A DNA stretch of 64,000 bases from Prochlorococcus sp. AG-424-P23 (lineage in GTDB: Bacteria; Cyanobacteriota; Cyanobacteriia; PCC-6307; Cyanobiaceae), in NCBI GenBank assembly GCA_003210135.1, contig QCNK01000002.1:41211-105210 (forward strand), written 5' to 3'. Position 1 is the stretch's first letter. Every line of letters begins with the position of its first letter. Of this stretch, positions 19,283 through 30,793 are shown piece by piece. The notes beneath the pieces were generated by a model, which was given only the letters and a program-made list of their open reading frames with translations, did not search any database and was not told the origin of the DNA. A program made the position numbers and the translations under genes.

Positions 19283-19891
19283 ATGTCAAGATACCGCGGC
19301 CCCAGATTAAGGGTTACGCGTCGCTTGGGAGAATTACCAGGTCTCACCAGGAAAGCTTCAAAGAAGTCTAATCCTCCAGGTCAGCACGGCCAAGCCCGTC
19401 GCAAGCGATCAGAATATGCAATTCGTCTAGAAGAAAAGCAGAAACTTAGGTTTAATTATGGAGTTTCTGAAAAACAACTAGTCCGTTATGTAAAAAAAGC
19501 TAGAGCTCAAGAAGGATCTACAGGAACTAACCTACTAAGACTTTTAGAAAACAGACTTGATAATGTTTGTTTTAGATTAGGTTTTGGAGGTACCATTCCA
19601 GGCTCAAGACAATTAGTAAATCATGGCCATGTAACCGTTAATGGTAAGGTTCTTGATATTGCTGGTTATCAATGCAAATCAGGCGATGTAATCGGAATTA
19701 AAGAAAACAAAGCAAGCAAAAAACTTGTAGAAGGTAATATAGAATTCCCTGGTTTAGCAAATGTCCCACCTCATCTTGATTTAGACAAACCTAAATTAAC
19801 GGGAAAAATAAACGGTAAATGCGATAGAGAGTGGGTGGCTCTTGAAATAAACGAACTACTAGTTGTTGAATATTATTCAAGAAAAGTTTAA
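19283..19891 (+). CDS. rpsD: 30S ribosomal protein S4
   Basis: [34 protein letters not shown]. Confidence 0.99.
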   Translation: MSRYRGPRLRVTRRLGELPGLTRKASKKSNPPGQHGQARRKRSEYAIRLEEKQKLRFNYGVSEKQLVRYVKKARAQEGSTGTNLLRLLENRLDNVCFRLGFGGTIPGSRQLVNHGHVTVNGKVLDIAGYQCKSGDVIGIKENKASKKLVEGNIEFPGLANVPPHLDLDKPKLTGKINGKCDREWVALEINELLVVEYYSRKV

Positions 19892-19913
19892 TCCTACTTT
19901 TCTTTGGATTATT

Positions 19914-19941
19914 AAATCTCTCTTTTAAAAATGAGAGATTT
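19914..19941 (+). terminator. intrinsic terminator after rpsD
   Basis: AAATCTCTC-TTTTAAAAAT-GAGAGATTT. Confidence 0.7.
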
Positions 19942-19965
19942 AATTTAATTCTTATTTTTAAAATA

Positions 19966-21129
19966 ATGGGAAATAAGGAAAATAATATAAAAAAGCCAGG
20001 TTTTAAGACCTTATCTATTCACCATGGGGAAACATTTGCAGAAAACACTGGATGCGTTATGCCTCCTATTTTCTCTACATCTACTTTTAAACATGGAAAT
20101 AAAGATAATTTCGACTACACAAGATCAGGCAATCCAAACTTTAGAATTCTAGAAAACGTCCTTAAATCAATTGAAGATTCTAAATACTGTACAGTTTTTG
20201 GATCTGGGATTAGCGCAGTAACTGCAATTTCATCAACACTAAAATCAGGTGACAAGATACTCTGCGAGTCAAATCTCTATGGTTGTACAGTAAGGATGTT
20301 CGAAAAAGTTTTCAAGAAATTTGGACTAGAAGTTTTATACACAGATTTTACAAACGAAAATAATATCAAAAAGATTTCAAACTTCGAGCCAACCTTGATA
20401 TGGCTAGAAAGTCCAACTAATCCACTTTTGAAGGTACTTGATATTAAGGCGATTTGTAATGAAGCGAATAAACTACAAATCCCAGTAGTAGTAGACAACA
20501 CCTTTTCTACGGCACTTATTCAAAAACCATTGGACCTTGGTGCAACACTATCTCTAGTAAGCACAACAAAATTCATCAATGGACATAGTGATGCACTTGG
20601 TGGAGCAGTACTGACAAATAATGAGGTATGGAATAGTAAGATGCTTTTCTCTCAAAAAGCTCTAGGGCTTCAACCATCTCCTTTTGATAGTTGGCTCATT
20701 ACGAGAGGAGTAAAAACTCTTCCTTTAAGAATCGAACAACAAACGCAAAGTGCAAAATTAATTTCTGAAGAATTAGGGAATCAGAAAATAATTAGTAAAG
20801 TAATTTACCCTTTTAATCCAGAACATCCCCAATTTAATTTAGCAAAATCGCAAATGAAATCTGGAGGTTCAATGATCACCCTAAAATTAAATTTAAATAA
20901 AGAGGATACTTTTAAATTTTGCAAATCTCTCAAATATTTCTCTTTAGCAGAAAGCCTTGGAGGAGTTGAAAGTTTAATTTGTCACCCCGCAACAATGACT
21001 CATGCTTCTGTTGATGACAAAACAAAAAATCTGCTAGGGATTGATGATGCTCTTGTAAGATTATCAATTGGATGTGAAGATACAAACGATTTAATCTCAG
21101 ACATTTTATTTGCTTTAAATAAATTCTGA
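19966..21129 (+). CDS. Cys/Met-metabolism PLP enzyme (cystathionine gamma-synthase/lyase family)
   Basis: DYTRSGNPNFRILE, VSTTKFINGHSDALGG, ESLICHPATMTH. Confidence 0.93.
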   Translation: MGNKENNIKKPGFKTLSIHHGETFAENTGCVMPPIFSTSTFKHGNKDNFDYTRSGNPNFRILENVLKSIEDSKYCTVFGSGISAVTAISSTLKSGDKILCESNLYGCTVRMFEKVFKKFGLEVLYTDFTNENNIKKISNFEPTLIWLESPTNPLLKVLDIKAICNEANKLQIPVVVDNTFSTALIQKPLDLGATLSLVSTTKFINGHSDALGGAVLTNNEVWNSKMLFSQKALGLQPSPFDSWLITRGVKTLPLRIEQQTQSAKLISEELGNQKIISKVIYPFNPEHPQFNLAKSQMKSGGSMITLKLNLNKEDTFKFCKSLKYFSLAESLGGVESLICHPATMTHASVDDKTKNLLGIDDALVRLSIGCEDTNDLISDILFALNKF

Positions 21130-21132
21130 AAA

Positions 21133-22602
21133 TTGAGAGATTTACTTAAAAAACCTATATGGAAAAATTTAGAGTTGGGATATGCAATTCCTGATAGTAT
21201 TCATGCCGTTTCCGTAGCATTACCAACTTGGAATGATGTAATAAATTACGAGGAAAAAGATCAAGAATGCATGAATTTATTGAAGTCCATTTACCCAAGA
21301 TTCGGGCTAAATCCCATAGTGAAAAGATTATGCGAAAAAGTAAAAAAGCAAAATTACTACAACAATAAAAGTATCTGGCCATATCCGAATGAAAGCATAG
21401 CTTTTAAAGCTAAAAAATACATTGATAGAAATACTTCTGAACAATTCTCATTAATAGAAAAAAGAGGTAATTTAGCTTTCTTAATAACTGAAAAAGAAGG
21501 AAGTATTTATGCAAAATATTTTTGGCAACATACTGGTCTTGGTCTATCTTCAAGAGCTGCCGCTATAGAACTAGGTCTTGAAGATTGCCCTCCAAAATCT
21601 TATGTAAATGAATGTTCTCAAAGAATAAAAAATAGAATTTCTAAATCTACAAAAATTAACTCTAATTATATTCACTTAACATCATCTGGAATGTCTGCAT
21701 TGCATACATCATTAGAAATCATATATAAATTATTTCCAGCTAAACCAACACTCCAAGTTGGTTTTCCATATGTAGATGTACTTAAATTACCAATGAAAAT
21801 CTTTCACGGAGCCAAGTTAATTACAGAAGAAAATTGCGCGGATATTGAATTAGAAATCAAAAGAATAAATCCATCAGCATTAATTATTGAACTTCCAAGT
21901 AATCCAATGCTCAAATGTGTAAACATTAAAAAAATTTCAAAAATTGCAAAAAAGTTAAATATTCCCATAATTGTTGACGATACAATTGGTTCAAATTTAA
22001 ATATAAATTCCCTAGAACATGCAGATATAGTTTTTACTTCACTTACAAAAATTTTTTCAGGTAGTGGTGATATTCTTGCCGGATCATTAATACTAAATCC
22101 AAAAAGCAAATGGGTTGATCAATTTAGAAATGCATTAAACGAGATTAATCTTCCAACACTTTCCGATGGAGATACAGTTTATCTAGAGAAAGTTAGTAGA
22201 GATGTAAATCTAAGAGTTTTTGAACAAAATAAAGCATGTTTAGAATTAAAAAAAAGATTAGAGACCCATAGCGAGATTAAAAATATTTTCCATCCTGAAA
22301 ATTGTCCAAATTTCAATTCTTTACTTACTTCTGATGGAGGATACGGCTGCTTATTATCATTTGAATTAAAGGGAGGGTTGAACAAAGCTAAGAAATTTTA
22401 TGATTCTCTACAAGTATCTAAAGGACCTAGTTTAGGTACAAAATTTACTCTGGTTTGTCCTTATGTTTTACTAGCTCATTATGACGAGTTGGATTGGGCT
22501 GAAAGTTTTGGTATACCCTCGCACCTCATTAGAGTATCAGTTGGATTAGAAGACCAAGATCAATTATGGAAAAGCTTTTCTGAAGCACTAAATAATTTCT
22601 AA
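21133..22602 (+). CDS. second Cys/Met-metabolism PLP enzyme (cystathionine gamma-synthase-like)
   Basis: TSSGMSALHTSLEII, VFTSLTKIFSGSGDILAGSL, RVSVGLEDQDQL; TTG start adjacent to upstream stop. Confidence 0.88.
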   Translation: MRDLLKKPIWKNLELGYAIPDSIHAVSVALPTWNDVINYEEKDQECMNLLKSIYPRFGLNPIVKRLCEKVKKQNYYNNKSIWPYPNESIAFKAKKYIDRNTSEQFSLIEKRGNLAFLITEKEGSIYAKYFWQHTGLGLSSRAAAIELGLEDCPPKSYVNECSQRIKNRISKSTKINSNYIHLTSSGMSALHTSLEIIYKLFPAKPTLQVGFPYVDVLKLPMKIFHGAKLITEENCADIELEIKRINPSALIIELPSNPMLKCVNIKKISKIAKKLNIPIIVDDTIGSNLNINSLEHADIVFTSLTKIFSGSGDILAGSLILNPKSKWVDQFRNALNEINLPTLSDGDTVYLEKVSRDVNLRVFEQNKACLELKKRLETHSEIKNIFHPENCPNFNSLLTSDGGYGCLLSFELKGGLNKAKKFYDSLQVSKGPSLGTKFTLVCPYVLLAHYDELDWAESFGIPSHLIRVSVGLEDQDQLWKSFSEALNNF

Positions 22603-22687
22603 ATTTCTAGTATTTACCGTATAGAAACTTATATACTCTTTTTTTGAATAATAGTTAGAATTGATATATATTTTCTCAATAATATAA

Positions 22688-23674
22688 ATGGCAAAAATTT
22701 ATGAGGACAACAGTTTTGCTATTGGAAACACTCCATTAGTAAAATTAAAATCAGTTACTAAAAACGCGAAAGCTACAGTACTTGCAAAAATTGAAGGTAG
22801 AAACCCCGCTTACAGTGTCAAATGTAGGATTGGCGCAAACATGATCTGGGATGCAGAGAAAAGTGGGAAGCTTACAAAAGACAAAACCATTGTTGAGCCA
22901 ACTTCTGGAAATACAGGAATTGCTCTAGCTTTTACTGCTTCAGCAAGAGGTTATAAACTGATCCTTACAATGCCAGAATCCATGTCAATTGAAAGAAGAA
23001 GGGTTATGGCAGTGTTGGGTGCTGAAATTGTTTTAACAGAGGCATCTAAAGGTATGCCTGGAGCAATAGCTAAGGCTAAAGAAATTGCAGAAAGTAATCC
23101 TTCTCAATATTTCATGCCAGGTCAATTTGATAATCCGGCAAACCCTGAAATTCATTTCAAAACTACTGGACCAGAAATCTGGGATGATTGCGATGGTGAA
23201 ATTGATGTTTTAGTTGCAGGGGTTGGAACTGGCGGCACAATTACAGGAGTTTCAAGATACATTAAGCAAGAGAAAGGCAAAAATATTACTTCTGTAGCTG
23301 TAGAACCCTCACATAGTCCTGTTATTACACAGACAATGAATGGTGAAGAGGTAAAATCTGGACCACATAAAATACAAGGAATTGGAGCAGGATTTATTCC
23401 TAAAAACCTTGACTTGTCAATTGTTGATAAGGTTGAACAAGTAACAAATGACGAGTCAATCGAGATGGCTCTTAGATTAGCAAAAGAAGAAGGTCTACTA
23501 GTTGGCATATCTTGCGGAGCTGCTGCTGCTGCGGCTGTTAGATTAGCTGAACAAGATGAATATGCGGGTAAAACCATCGTAGTTGTTCTACCTGATTTAG
23601 CAGAGAGATATTTATCATCAATTATGTTTACTGAAGTTCCAAGCGGAATCATTCAAGAACCAGTCAAAGCTTAA
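22688..23674 (+). CDS. cysK: cysteine synthase A (O-acetylserine sulfhydrylase)
   Basis: [62 protein letters not shown]. Confidence 0.96.
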   Translation: MAKIYEDNSFAIGNTPLVKLKSVTKNAKATVLAKIEGRNPAYSVKCRIGANMIWDAEKSGKLTKDKTIVEPTSGNTGIALAFTASARGYKLILTMPESMSIERRRVMAVLGAEIVLTEASKGMPGAIAKAKEIAESNPSQYFMPGQFDNPANPEIHFKTTGPEIWDDCDGEIDVLVAGVGTGGTITGVSRYIKQEKGKNITSVAVEPSHSPVITQTMNGEEVKSGPHKIQGIGAGFIPKNLDLSIVDKVEQVTNDESIEMALRLAKEEGLLVGISCGAAAAAAVRLAEQDEYAGKTIVVVLPDLAERYLSSIMFTEVPSGIIQEPVKA

Positions 23675-23676
23675 AT

Positions 23677-24801
23677 CTAATTTTTCTCCAGTAGTGAATC
23701 TGGTGAAATATACATCGCATCGCCATAAGAGAAAAATCTAAATTTTTCTTTTATGGCTTTCTTATACAAATCTAATAATCTTTCTCTACCAATCATTGCA
23801 CTTACTAAAAGTAATAATGAACTTTTAGGGAGATGAAAATTAGTTAATAATCCATCAACAACTTTAAATTTATAACCTGGCTTAATTACTAAATCTACGT
23901 ATTTAGCTATGGGAACAAAGTCATTAATTTCGTGAGAATAACAACTTTCAAGAGCTCTCACACTAGTTGTACCAATAGCAATTATTTTTCTATCTGTTTT
24001 CTTTATTCTTTTTATTTTCTCGACTACTTCCTTATTAACACTTACCCATTCTTTATGAAGTTTTAAGTTACTTAAATCTTCTTGATCAATTGGTTTGAAT
24101 GTTCCATAACCCACGTGCAAAGTTATCGGTAAAATTATTACTCCTTTTTTTTTTAGATTGGAAATAAGACTTTTGCTTAAGTGTAAACCAGCTGTTGGTG
24201 CAGCAACTGCCCCTGGACTAGTTGCATACTCAGTTTGATAACTTTTCTCATGAAAAGATTCTTCTTCGGAATTTTTTATATAAGGAGGAAGAGGGATTTC
24301 CCCATATTTATCAAGAAGTTCATTCATTGAATTGAGACAAGTTATATTTTCAGGAAATTTAATAAATCTCCCACCAGTTTCTTCATCAACCCCATCAACA
24401 ATCAAATTAATATCTTGTGCTAAAGGAGATTTTAATTTTAATTTTCTATTTATTTTTAACTTTTTCGCTGGCTTTGCTAAACATAACCAAACACATTCAT
24501 GGGATCGTTCTAAAACTAATAATTCGACTAATATCTTATTTTCTAATTCAACCTTTAACCTAGCTTTCATTACTTTAGTATTATTTACAACTACAAGATC
24601 CCCTTCTCTAAATTCATCTAAAAGATTCTTAGTAAATTTATTAGTTAAGCAGTCTTCTTCTAAAACACTATTTCTAACTATCATCAATCTTGATTCATGC
24701 CTAATTGCAGAAGGTTTGCTAGCAATTAATGAAGGATCAAGTAAATAATCATAAGCTTCAAGCTTATAATCTCTGTCTTCATTATTAATTTGAGAAATCA
24801 A
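23677..24801 (-). CDS. queA: S-adenosylmethionine:tRNA ribosyltransferase-isomerase
   Basis: YDYLLDPSLIASKPSAIRHESRL, AAPTAGLHLSKSL, TLHVGYGTFKP. Confidence 0.97.
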   Translation of the reverse strand: MISQINNEDRDYKLEAYDYLLDPSLIASKPSAIRHESRLMIVRNSVLEEDCLTNKFTKNLLDEFREGDLVVVNNTKVMKARLKVELENKILVELLVLERSHECVWLCLAKPAKKLKINRKLKLKSPLAQDINLIVDGVDEETGGRFIKFPENITCLNSMNELLDKYGEIPLPPYIKNSEEESFHEKSYQTEYATSPGAVAAPTAGLHLSKSLISNLKKKGVIILPITLHVGYGTFKPIDQEDLSNLKLHKEWVSVNKEVVEKIKRIKKTDRKIIAIGTTSVRALESCYSHEINDFVPIAKYVDLVIKPGYKFKVVDGLLTNFHLPKSSLLLLVSAMIGRERLLDLYKKAIKEKFRFFSYGDAMYISPDSLLEKN

Positions 24802-24807
24802 TTAAAT

Positions 24808-26175
24808 TTAGGAGACAAGAGTCTCTGGCTTATCTTCAATTAGGGAAGCCAAGTCTTTTAAGAATGAAGCTCCATCAGCTCCATAGATCACTCTATGATC
24901 AGCTGTTAGATTTACTTGCATTATTTTTTTAACAGATATTGACCCATCACTATTAGCAACAACGGTTGGTTTCGATGATGCTATGGCTAAAATAGCACCG
25001 GTACCTGGAGGAAGAATTGCGTCAAATCTATCAACTCCAAACATCCCAAGGTTAGATAAAGTGAAGGTTCCCGTTGAGTATTCATCAGGTTCTAATTGTT
25101 TTGATCTTGATCTTTTCACGAGATCTTTCCATTCCCTAGACAATTCAAATAAATCAGTATTGCATGGTTCTTTTAAAACTGGAGTTATTAGTCCACCATC
25201 TTCCATAGCAACAGCAACCGCAATGTTTATATTTTCTGGATAAGAAATTCCATTTTCTGAAAAACTTGAGTTAACTTGAGGATGTTTCTTTAGTGTCTTT
25301 GCAACTGCTTTAACTAGTAAAGCAGTCATAGTCACTCCGTTCTGTTTTACTTTTTTATAGAAATTATCTAATTTATCTGTGTTGATAGAGTATCCCACCC
25401 TAAAACATGGCACATCTAAACTAGATTCCATATTTTTATTTACCGCTTTTTGAAGAGTATTAAATTGAACTGTTTCTCCGGGATTACCAAAACTATTTCC
25501 TAAAGCTTCTGGTTTACTTTCAACTCCCAAATTTGCACCAGGGATACTTGCAGGAGAACCACCTTCGCCTATCCATGGTATAGAGACTGGTTGGCCATTA
25601 GCTTTTAAAATATCATCTGCTTGAATTCTTCCATGAGGTCCTGATCCATGAACCTTTGCTAAATCAACACCCATTTGAGAGGCGAGTTTTTTAGCTCTTG
25701 GAGATGCAATCACCCTCGAAGAAACATTACTCGTAGCAGCATTTATTTGATCACTACTAAAAGATGGGGCTGACTTTTCACTCATTAATACGACTTCTTT
25801 TTCTTTTTTTTCAACAATTTCACTTTTAATCACAGGTTTTTCTTCAGTTTTATTGCTTACCAATTCAAGTTGATCCGAACTAGAAACTTCGGGTTGATTT
25901 CCTTTATTTTGTTCTTGAACAGAAGCTATCTCATCCTCATTTTCTACAATAAGACCAATAGTCTCTCCTACTGGTGCAGTGCTGCCAGCAGGCATTAAAA
26001 CAGCCGCAAGATATCCATCTTGAAAAGATTCAACATCCATATCTGCCTTGTCAGATTCAACAACCAAGACAGATTCACCTCTTTCAACTTTATCTCCTGG
26101 ATTTTTCAACCATTCCACAATCTTGCCCTCCGTCATAGTAGAACTCAAGGCCGGCATGAATATTTCGTGAGACAT
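24808..26175 (-). CDS. pdhC: pyruvate dehydrogenase E2, dihydrolipoamide acetyltransferase
   Basis: Lipoyl motif VLVVESDKADMDVES; PSBD ASPRAKKLASQMGVDL; catalytic VNLTADHRVIYGADGASFL. Confidence 0.97.
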   Translation of the reverse strand: MSHEIFMPALSSTMTEGKIVEWLKNPGDKVERGESVLVVESDKADMDVESFQDGYLAAVLMPAGSTAPVGETIGLIVENEDEIASVQEQNKGNQPEVSSSDQLELVSNKTEEKPVIKSEIVEKKEKEVVLMSEKSAPSFSSDQINAATSNVSSRVIASPRAKKLASQMGVDLAKVHGSGPHGRIQADDILKANGQPVSIPWIGEGGSPASIPGANLGVESKPEALGNSFGNPGETVQFNTLQKAVNKNMESSLDVPCFRVGYSINTDKLDNFYKKVKQNGVTMTALLVKAVAKTLKKHPQVNSSFSENGISYPENINIAVAVAMEDGGLITPVLKEPCNTDLFELSREWKDLVKRSRSKQLEPDEYSTGTFTLSNLGMFGVDRFDAILPPGTGAILAIASSKPTVVANSDGSISVKKIMQVNLTADHRVIYGADGASFLKDLASLIEDKPETLVS

Positions 26176-26392
26176 AAGAAAATTGTTATTGCATGAGTTT
26201 CAAGTGATTTCTACCAAACTTCCTAAAGTTTTTATGATTAAGAACCCTTTAAACTCTTGTTTTTATTATACGAAATCATGTTCACAGTGGGAACTCTTAA
26301 AACTTAAGAAAGTAATAATTTAGATCGATTAGAATTTAAAAATTTTCGAAACTAAGATTTACTTATATTTATAAAAATACTAAATCTTCTTC

Positions 26393-26836
26393 TTAATTAT
26401 TATCTATAGATTGAATAACTCCATCTTTAACAGTAATCGAGACTTGCATTTTCTCAATAAGATTGTCTCCCACAGTGACATCGCAGAAACTATCCACTTG
26501 CCCTTGATCAACAATTTCGTCCATTTTTAATTCGCGAACTTGACTCTGTTGTTGGAGTAGATTTCTTTTTTGTTCTTCAATTTCATTTCGTTTTGCTGCA
26601 ACTTGTTGTTGCACCTGACTAACCTGTTCTTGAACCCTTGGATCTAGAGGATTAACTGATTGGGATCTAATATTATTTACTATCTGCTGCCCCTCTTGCT
26701 CCAGTTGCGATAATTGCTGATCAATGTTTGAAATTGCTTTACTTAATTCTTTTTCAGCATCTTCCTTCCAAGTTGATGTAACTACAGCTTTAATAGCTAT
26801 TGAGCGCTTTATAGATATTGAGTTTTTTGTTTCCAT
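26393..26836 (-). CDS. YlqD-family coiled-coil protein
   Basis: SISIKRSIAIKAVVTSTWKEDAEKEL...QQLSQLEQEGQQIV; Gln-rich coiled coil. Confidence 0.75.
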   Translation of the reverse strand: METKNSISIKRSIAIKAVVTSTWKEDAEKELSKAISNIDQQLSQLEQEGQQIVNNIRSQSVNPLDPRVQEQVSQVQQQVAAKRNEIEEQKRNLLQQQSQVRELKMDEIVDQGQVDSFCDVTVGDNLIEKMQVSITVKDGVIQSIDNN

Positions 26837-26874
26837 AAAAAATTAAATTACCTTTTCAATATAGATAGAACAAA

Positions 26875-28818
26875 TCAAAATTTCTTACTAAATTTGTTTT
26901 CATACATATTTTCTATTTGTAATGAATACTTTTTTTCTATTTCTTTTCTTTTTTGTTTAAGAGTTTGTGTTAACAAACCGTTTTCTAAAGTAAAGGCATC
27001 AACAAAGTAACAATCTAATATTTGTTCTTCTGATCTTGCTCCTAATCGACTTTTAAGCAAATTATTAATTTGTGATTTAAAAAATGTGCCAATATTCTTA
27101 TTCAGGTTTAATTTTGAAAGGTCTTCTTCCAAAAACTTGCTTTTAATCAATTCGATATTAGGCACTACAAGAGCTGTTAAACATTTCTTATCTTGCCCTA
27201 CGAGTTGAATCTGATTAATAAATTCAGAACTAAGGATTTCAGTCTCTAGCGGATTCGGTTCTATATTTTCACCGCTTGATAGCACTATTGTATCCTTGGC
27301 TCTTCCTGTTATGAAGAGAGAACCATTTGGTATAAGAAAACCTAAATCACCAGTATCAAACCAACCATCCTTGGATAAGACATCTTTTGTAGCTATTTCA
27401 TTATTAAGATAACCTTTCATTACTTGCGGCCCCCTAACAAGAATTTTTCCGACTTCTCTAAACTTCAGAATCTTTTTTTTATCTTCATTCACTATTTTGA
27501 TTTCAGTAAATGCTAGAGGCTGACCAGATGATCCTCTAACATTTAATTCTCTTCTCCTACAAGTTAATACTGGACTAGTTTCTGTGAGTCCATATCCCAC
27601 CAAAACATCTACACCTAAAGATTCAAAAAAAAGATCTACATGTTCTGGCAATGCACCTCCACCGTTAATGGGAAATTTAAGTTTTTCTCCGCATAGTTGT
27701 CTAAGAATATTCGGCCATAAAAAAATAGTAGACAATTTATGTAAAGGATATCGGCTAATAACAGCACCCAGTAAGGGGATTTTTGATTTAAAAGTTATTT
27801 GATTTATATCTTTATTTCTTATCCTCCTTAGACTTCTTTTGAAAACCGAACTATTATTTATCAAAAACTTAACAAGTTTTTGCTTTTTGGAAGGCATTTT
27901 TTTCAAAGCCAGAAAAAAACCATCATGTATTGCTTCCCAAAGTCTTGGTACAGTAGCCATGACAACAGGTTTTATTTGTGTAATATCATCTTTAAGAAAT
28001 TTGGGAATTGTATAATATTGAGAGCAACCACATGAAAAAAAGAAGTACTCAGCACTCCTCTCATAAGAATGCCAGATAGGCAAAACGCTTAATACAGAGG
28101 TCCCTGGTTCTGGATCAGCGATATAGGCTAAATTGATTATTTGATGTAAAAAATTTGCATGAGTCAAAGGCACACCTTTGGGTTTTCCGGTCGTCCCAGA
28201 AGTGTAAAGAATAGTAGCGACATCATCAATTTCTGGATTAAATTTTTCGAGATTATTATTTTGTGAATTTTCTTTTTCTACTGAACTTATAAATTTACTC
28301 CAACTTATTAAACTTTCAAATTGTTCATCTTCTAAATTGATTATAAATTTCAGTCTTTTTTTTAATTCTTCTTTGTTGTTTAATTTTAGCCAAATTTCCT
28401 TTGATTGAACTATTAGACCTACTGAATTAGAGTGCTCAATAATATAGTCTAATTCTACTGAAGGGGAATTAATACCTCTCACTGCATTTATAGCTCCTAA
28501 ACGCATTAAGCCTTGATCTACTGCTAGCCATCTTGGAGAATTTTCAGATATGACAGTAACTACATCCCCCTTTTTTAAACCATAATTTTTAAAAGAAAAA
28601 GAGACTTTTGTTATTAAATCAGCCAGCTCAGAATAAGAAAATTTTTCTTTATATTTCCCTCTTAAATCGCAAACAGCTAAAGCATCACCACATTTAAATT
28701 TTAATTTTTCCCAAATTTGATCTATATGATCAAGGTTCTTAATAAAATCTCTATTTTTGGCAAATTTATCTTTTTTAGAAAGAGGTTTGGCTGCAGGCCA
28801 ATACGCTAAATCACCCAT
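26875..28818 (-). CDS. AMP-dependent synthetase / long-chain acyl-CoA (ACP) synthetase
   Basis: ATILYTSGTTGKPKGVPLTHANFLHQ; GYGLTETSPVLTCRR; DGWFDTGDLGFL. Confidence 0.95.
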   Translation of the reverse strand: MGDLAYWPAAKPLSKKDKFAKNRDFIKNLDHIDQIWEKLKFKCGDALAVCDLRGKYKEKFSYSELADLITKVSFSFKNYGLKKGDVVTVISENSPRWLAVDQGLMRLGAINAVRGINSPSVELDYIIEHSNSVGLIVQSKEIWLKLNNKEELKKRLKFIINLEDEQFESLISWSKFISSVEKENSQNNNLEKFNPEIDDVATILYTSGTTGKPKGVPLTHANFLHQIINLAYIADPEPGTSVLSVLPIWHSYERSAEYFFFSCGCSQYYTIPKFLKDDITQIKPVVMATVPRLWEAIHDGFFLALKKMPSKKQKLVKFLINNSSVFKRSLRRIRNKDINQITFKSKIPLLGAVISRYPLHKLSTIFLWPNILRQLCGEKLKFPINGGGALPEHVDLFFESLGVDVLVGYGLTETSPVLTCRRRELNVRGSSGQPLAFTEIKIVNEDKKKILKFREVGKILVRGPQVMKGYLNNEIATKDVLSKDGWFDTGDLGFLIPNGSLFITGRAKDTIVLSSGENIEPNPLETEILSSEFINQIQLVGQDKKCLTALVVPNIELIKSKFLEEDLSKLNLNKNIGTFFKSQINNLLKSRLGARSEEQILDCYFVDAFTLENGLLTQTLKQKRKEIEKKYSLQIENMYENKFSKKF

Positions 28819-28845
28819 ATTAAATTGATTTTGAAATTTTAATTT

Positions 28846-29496
28846 CTATTTTGATATAAAATCAAAATTAAATTCTTCCTCTATGGTTTTTTTAACAATT
28901 CTCTTGACTTCTTGAATATTTAAATTTTTGTTGTAATCAATCATATTTGCCATATGACAATTTTCTATTCCGCACGGAACAATCTTATTAAAGTTTTCTA
29001 ATTCGCAGTCGATATTGATTGAAAATCCATTAATCGTAACCCATCTTTTACACCCAATTCCAATTGATGCGATTTTCTTATTTCCTATCCAGACACCAGT
29101 AAACCCTTTTCTAGAGTGACAATCTATATTAAAAGCTCCAAGGATTTTTATAATAATTTCTTCAATTTTTCTTAAGTACCAATTTAAATCTTTATTAAAA
29201 TTTTTCAAATCTAAAACCAAATACGTTACTAATTGTCCTGGCATATGACAAGTTACCTCACCACCTCTATCAATCTTAAAAACATCATATTTAGCATCAT
29301 TCAGAGAAAATAGTAAATTATCGTAATTTGATCCTCTCCCCAATGTATAACAGAGTTGATGCTCCCCTATCCAAATAAAATTAGGGTTAGAATTATCTAA
29401 AATCAATGCCTCCTGATATTCTTTTTGTAATTTATAAACATCATTAAAAAAAGAAATATTATCAGGTTGTTTAATTATTGCTGCTCTATTATCCAT
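28846..29496 (-). CDS. lipB: octanoyltransferase
   Basis: [45 protein letters not shown]. Confidence 0.96.
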   Translation of the reverse strand: MDNRAAIIKQPDNISFFNDVYKLQKEYQEALILDNSNPNFIWIGEHQLCYTLGRGSNYDNLLFSLNDAKYDVFKIDRGGEVTCHMPGQLVTYLVLDLKNFNKDLNWYLRKIEEIIIKILGAFNIDCHSRKGFTGVWIGNKKIASIGIGCKRWVTINGFSINIDCELENFNKIVPCGIENCHMANMIDYNKNLNIQEVKRIVKKTIEEEFNFDFISK

Positions 29497-29540
29497 ATTT
29501 AAGTAGATTTAGAAAGTAAGTAAATATTTTTAGATTTGTT

Positions 29541-30125
29541 ATGAAAATTTTAATCCATGGAAAGAATCTTGAGCTCACTGGAGCTTTAAAAGAATATACT
29601 GAGGCAAAGATAGAAAAAGCAACACATCACTATAAGGATATCGTTAAAGAAGCTGACATACACCTTTCAATTGAAAAGAACCCGAGAGTCTCGTTCCAAA
29701 CTGCAGAAGTTACTATTTTTGCAAATGGAACCGTAATTAGAGCTGAAGAAAAAACTGAAAATCTATACTCAAGCATTGATTTAGTTTCAAATAAACTTTG
29801 TAGAAAATTACGCAAATACAAAGAAAGAAACAATAAAACAATTCATAGTAAACAATTTAAAAATAAAGATTCTTTACCAATTGAAAGTATGGAATCAAAT
29901 TTTTTAGATAAAGCTTTATTTAAAGAAGGAACTGAAGCAAGTCTGCCTGAGCCATCTATAAAAAATAAATACTTTGAAATGAATCCAATTTCATCAGACG
30001 AAGCAAGAAAACAATTAGATCTAATTGATCATGATTTTTATGTTTTTCGAAACATTAAAAATAATCAACTTCAAGTTATCTATAGAAGGAATCATGGAGG
30101 TTATGGACTGATTCAATCTAGATAA
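29541..30125 (+). CDS. hpf: ribosome hibernation-promoting factor, long form (LrtA/HPF)
   Basis: MKILIHGKNLELTGALKEYTEAKIEKA; C-terminal domain DFYVFRNIKNNQLQVIYRRNHGGYGLIQ. Confidence 0.96.
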   Translation: MKILIHGKNLELTGALKEYTEAKIEKATHHYKDIVKEADIHLSIEKNPRVSFQTAEVTIFANGTVIRAEEKTENLYSSIDLVSNKLCRKLRKYKERNNKTIHSKQFKNKDSLPIESMESNFLDKALFKEGTEASLPEPSIKNKYFEMNPISSDEARKQLDLIDHDFYVFRNIKNNQLQVIYRRNHGGYGLIQSR

Positions 30126-30133
30126 CTTAATCA

Positions 30134-30793
30134 ATGCCGAATATTGAATATGAATTAAATGAAAAAATTCATGCAATTATTATTAATCCTTACCTTACCT
30201 GGGATGATTTCTGTGCAAATTGCGATTTAATTAAAAAATATAACATCAAGAATATTTCTACTTCTTTAAATTATTTAGATTCTTTAAAAAAATATTTGAG
30301 CAATTACAGCGCGAATATAACTGCACTAATTTCTTATCCTTTAGCAGATTTACCAGTTTCATTTATTGAAGAATTAGTTTGTTTCGCAAAGGATAGAGGT
30401 GCAAATGGAATTGAATATATCCCAAACTTTTTTAAGTTATCCAAAGGAAAATTAGAAACTTTTGCTGCTGAAATTGAGCAAGTTAAATTATCTGGATTAC
30501 CAGTTAGAATAATTCTAAATAAATCAAAAATAGAAGAAAAAATTTTGTATAGTGCGATAGAAATATCACTAGAGTTAGGAATTAAAAAATTTCAATTTGG
30601 AGACGGTTTTGGGGATCCTATTACATCGAATGATGTAGCCAAAATACTTAAAATTACAGGCTCTCAAAATCAAATCAAAGTTGTAGGTGGTATAAAAAAA
30701 CTTACACAAGTTATTGATTTGCTTAATAATGGAATTAGTTGTGTGGGAACTTCTAATTATTGTGAGATTTTCCAAGAAGTAAAAGTTTTTTAA
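30134..30793 (+). CDS. deoC: deoxyribose-phosphate aldolase
   Basis: LISYPLADLPVSFIEELVCFAKDRGANGIEYIPNF; FQFGDGFG; QIKVVGGIKKL. Confidence 0.85.
   Translation: MPNIEYELNEKIHAIIINPYLTWDDFCANCDLIKKYNIKNISTSLNYLDSLKKYLSNYSANITALISYPLADLPVSFIEELVCFAKDRGANGIEYIPNFFKLSKGKLETFAAEIEQVKLSGLPVRIILNKSKIEEKILYSAIEISLELGIKKFQFGDGFGDPITSNDVAKILKITGSQNQIKVVGGIKKLTQVIDLLNNGISCVGTSNYCEIFQEVKVF

Noticed and set aside
23152-23652. 166-aa minus-strand ORF opposite cysK
   Set aside because: Fully antisense to a confidently identified cysK; composition is explained by the coding strand and no family is recognisable.
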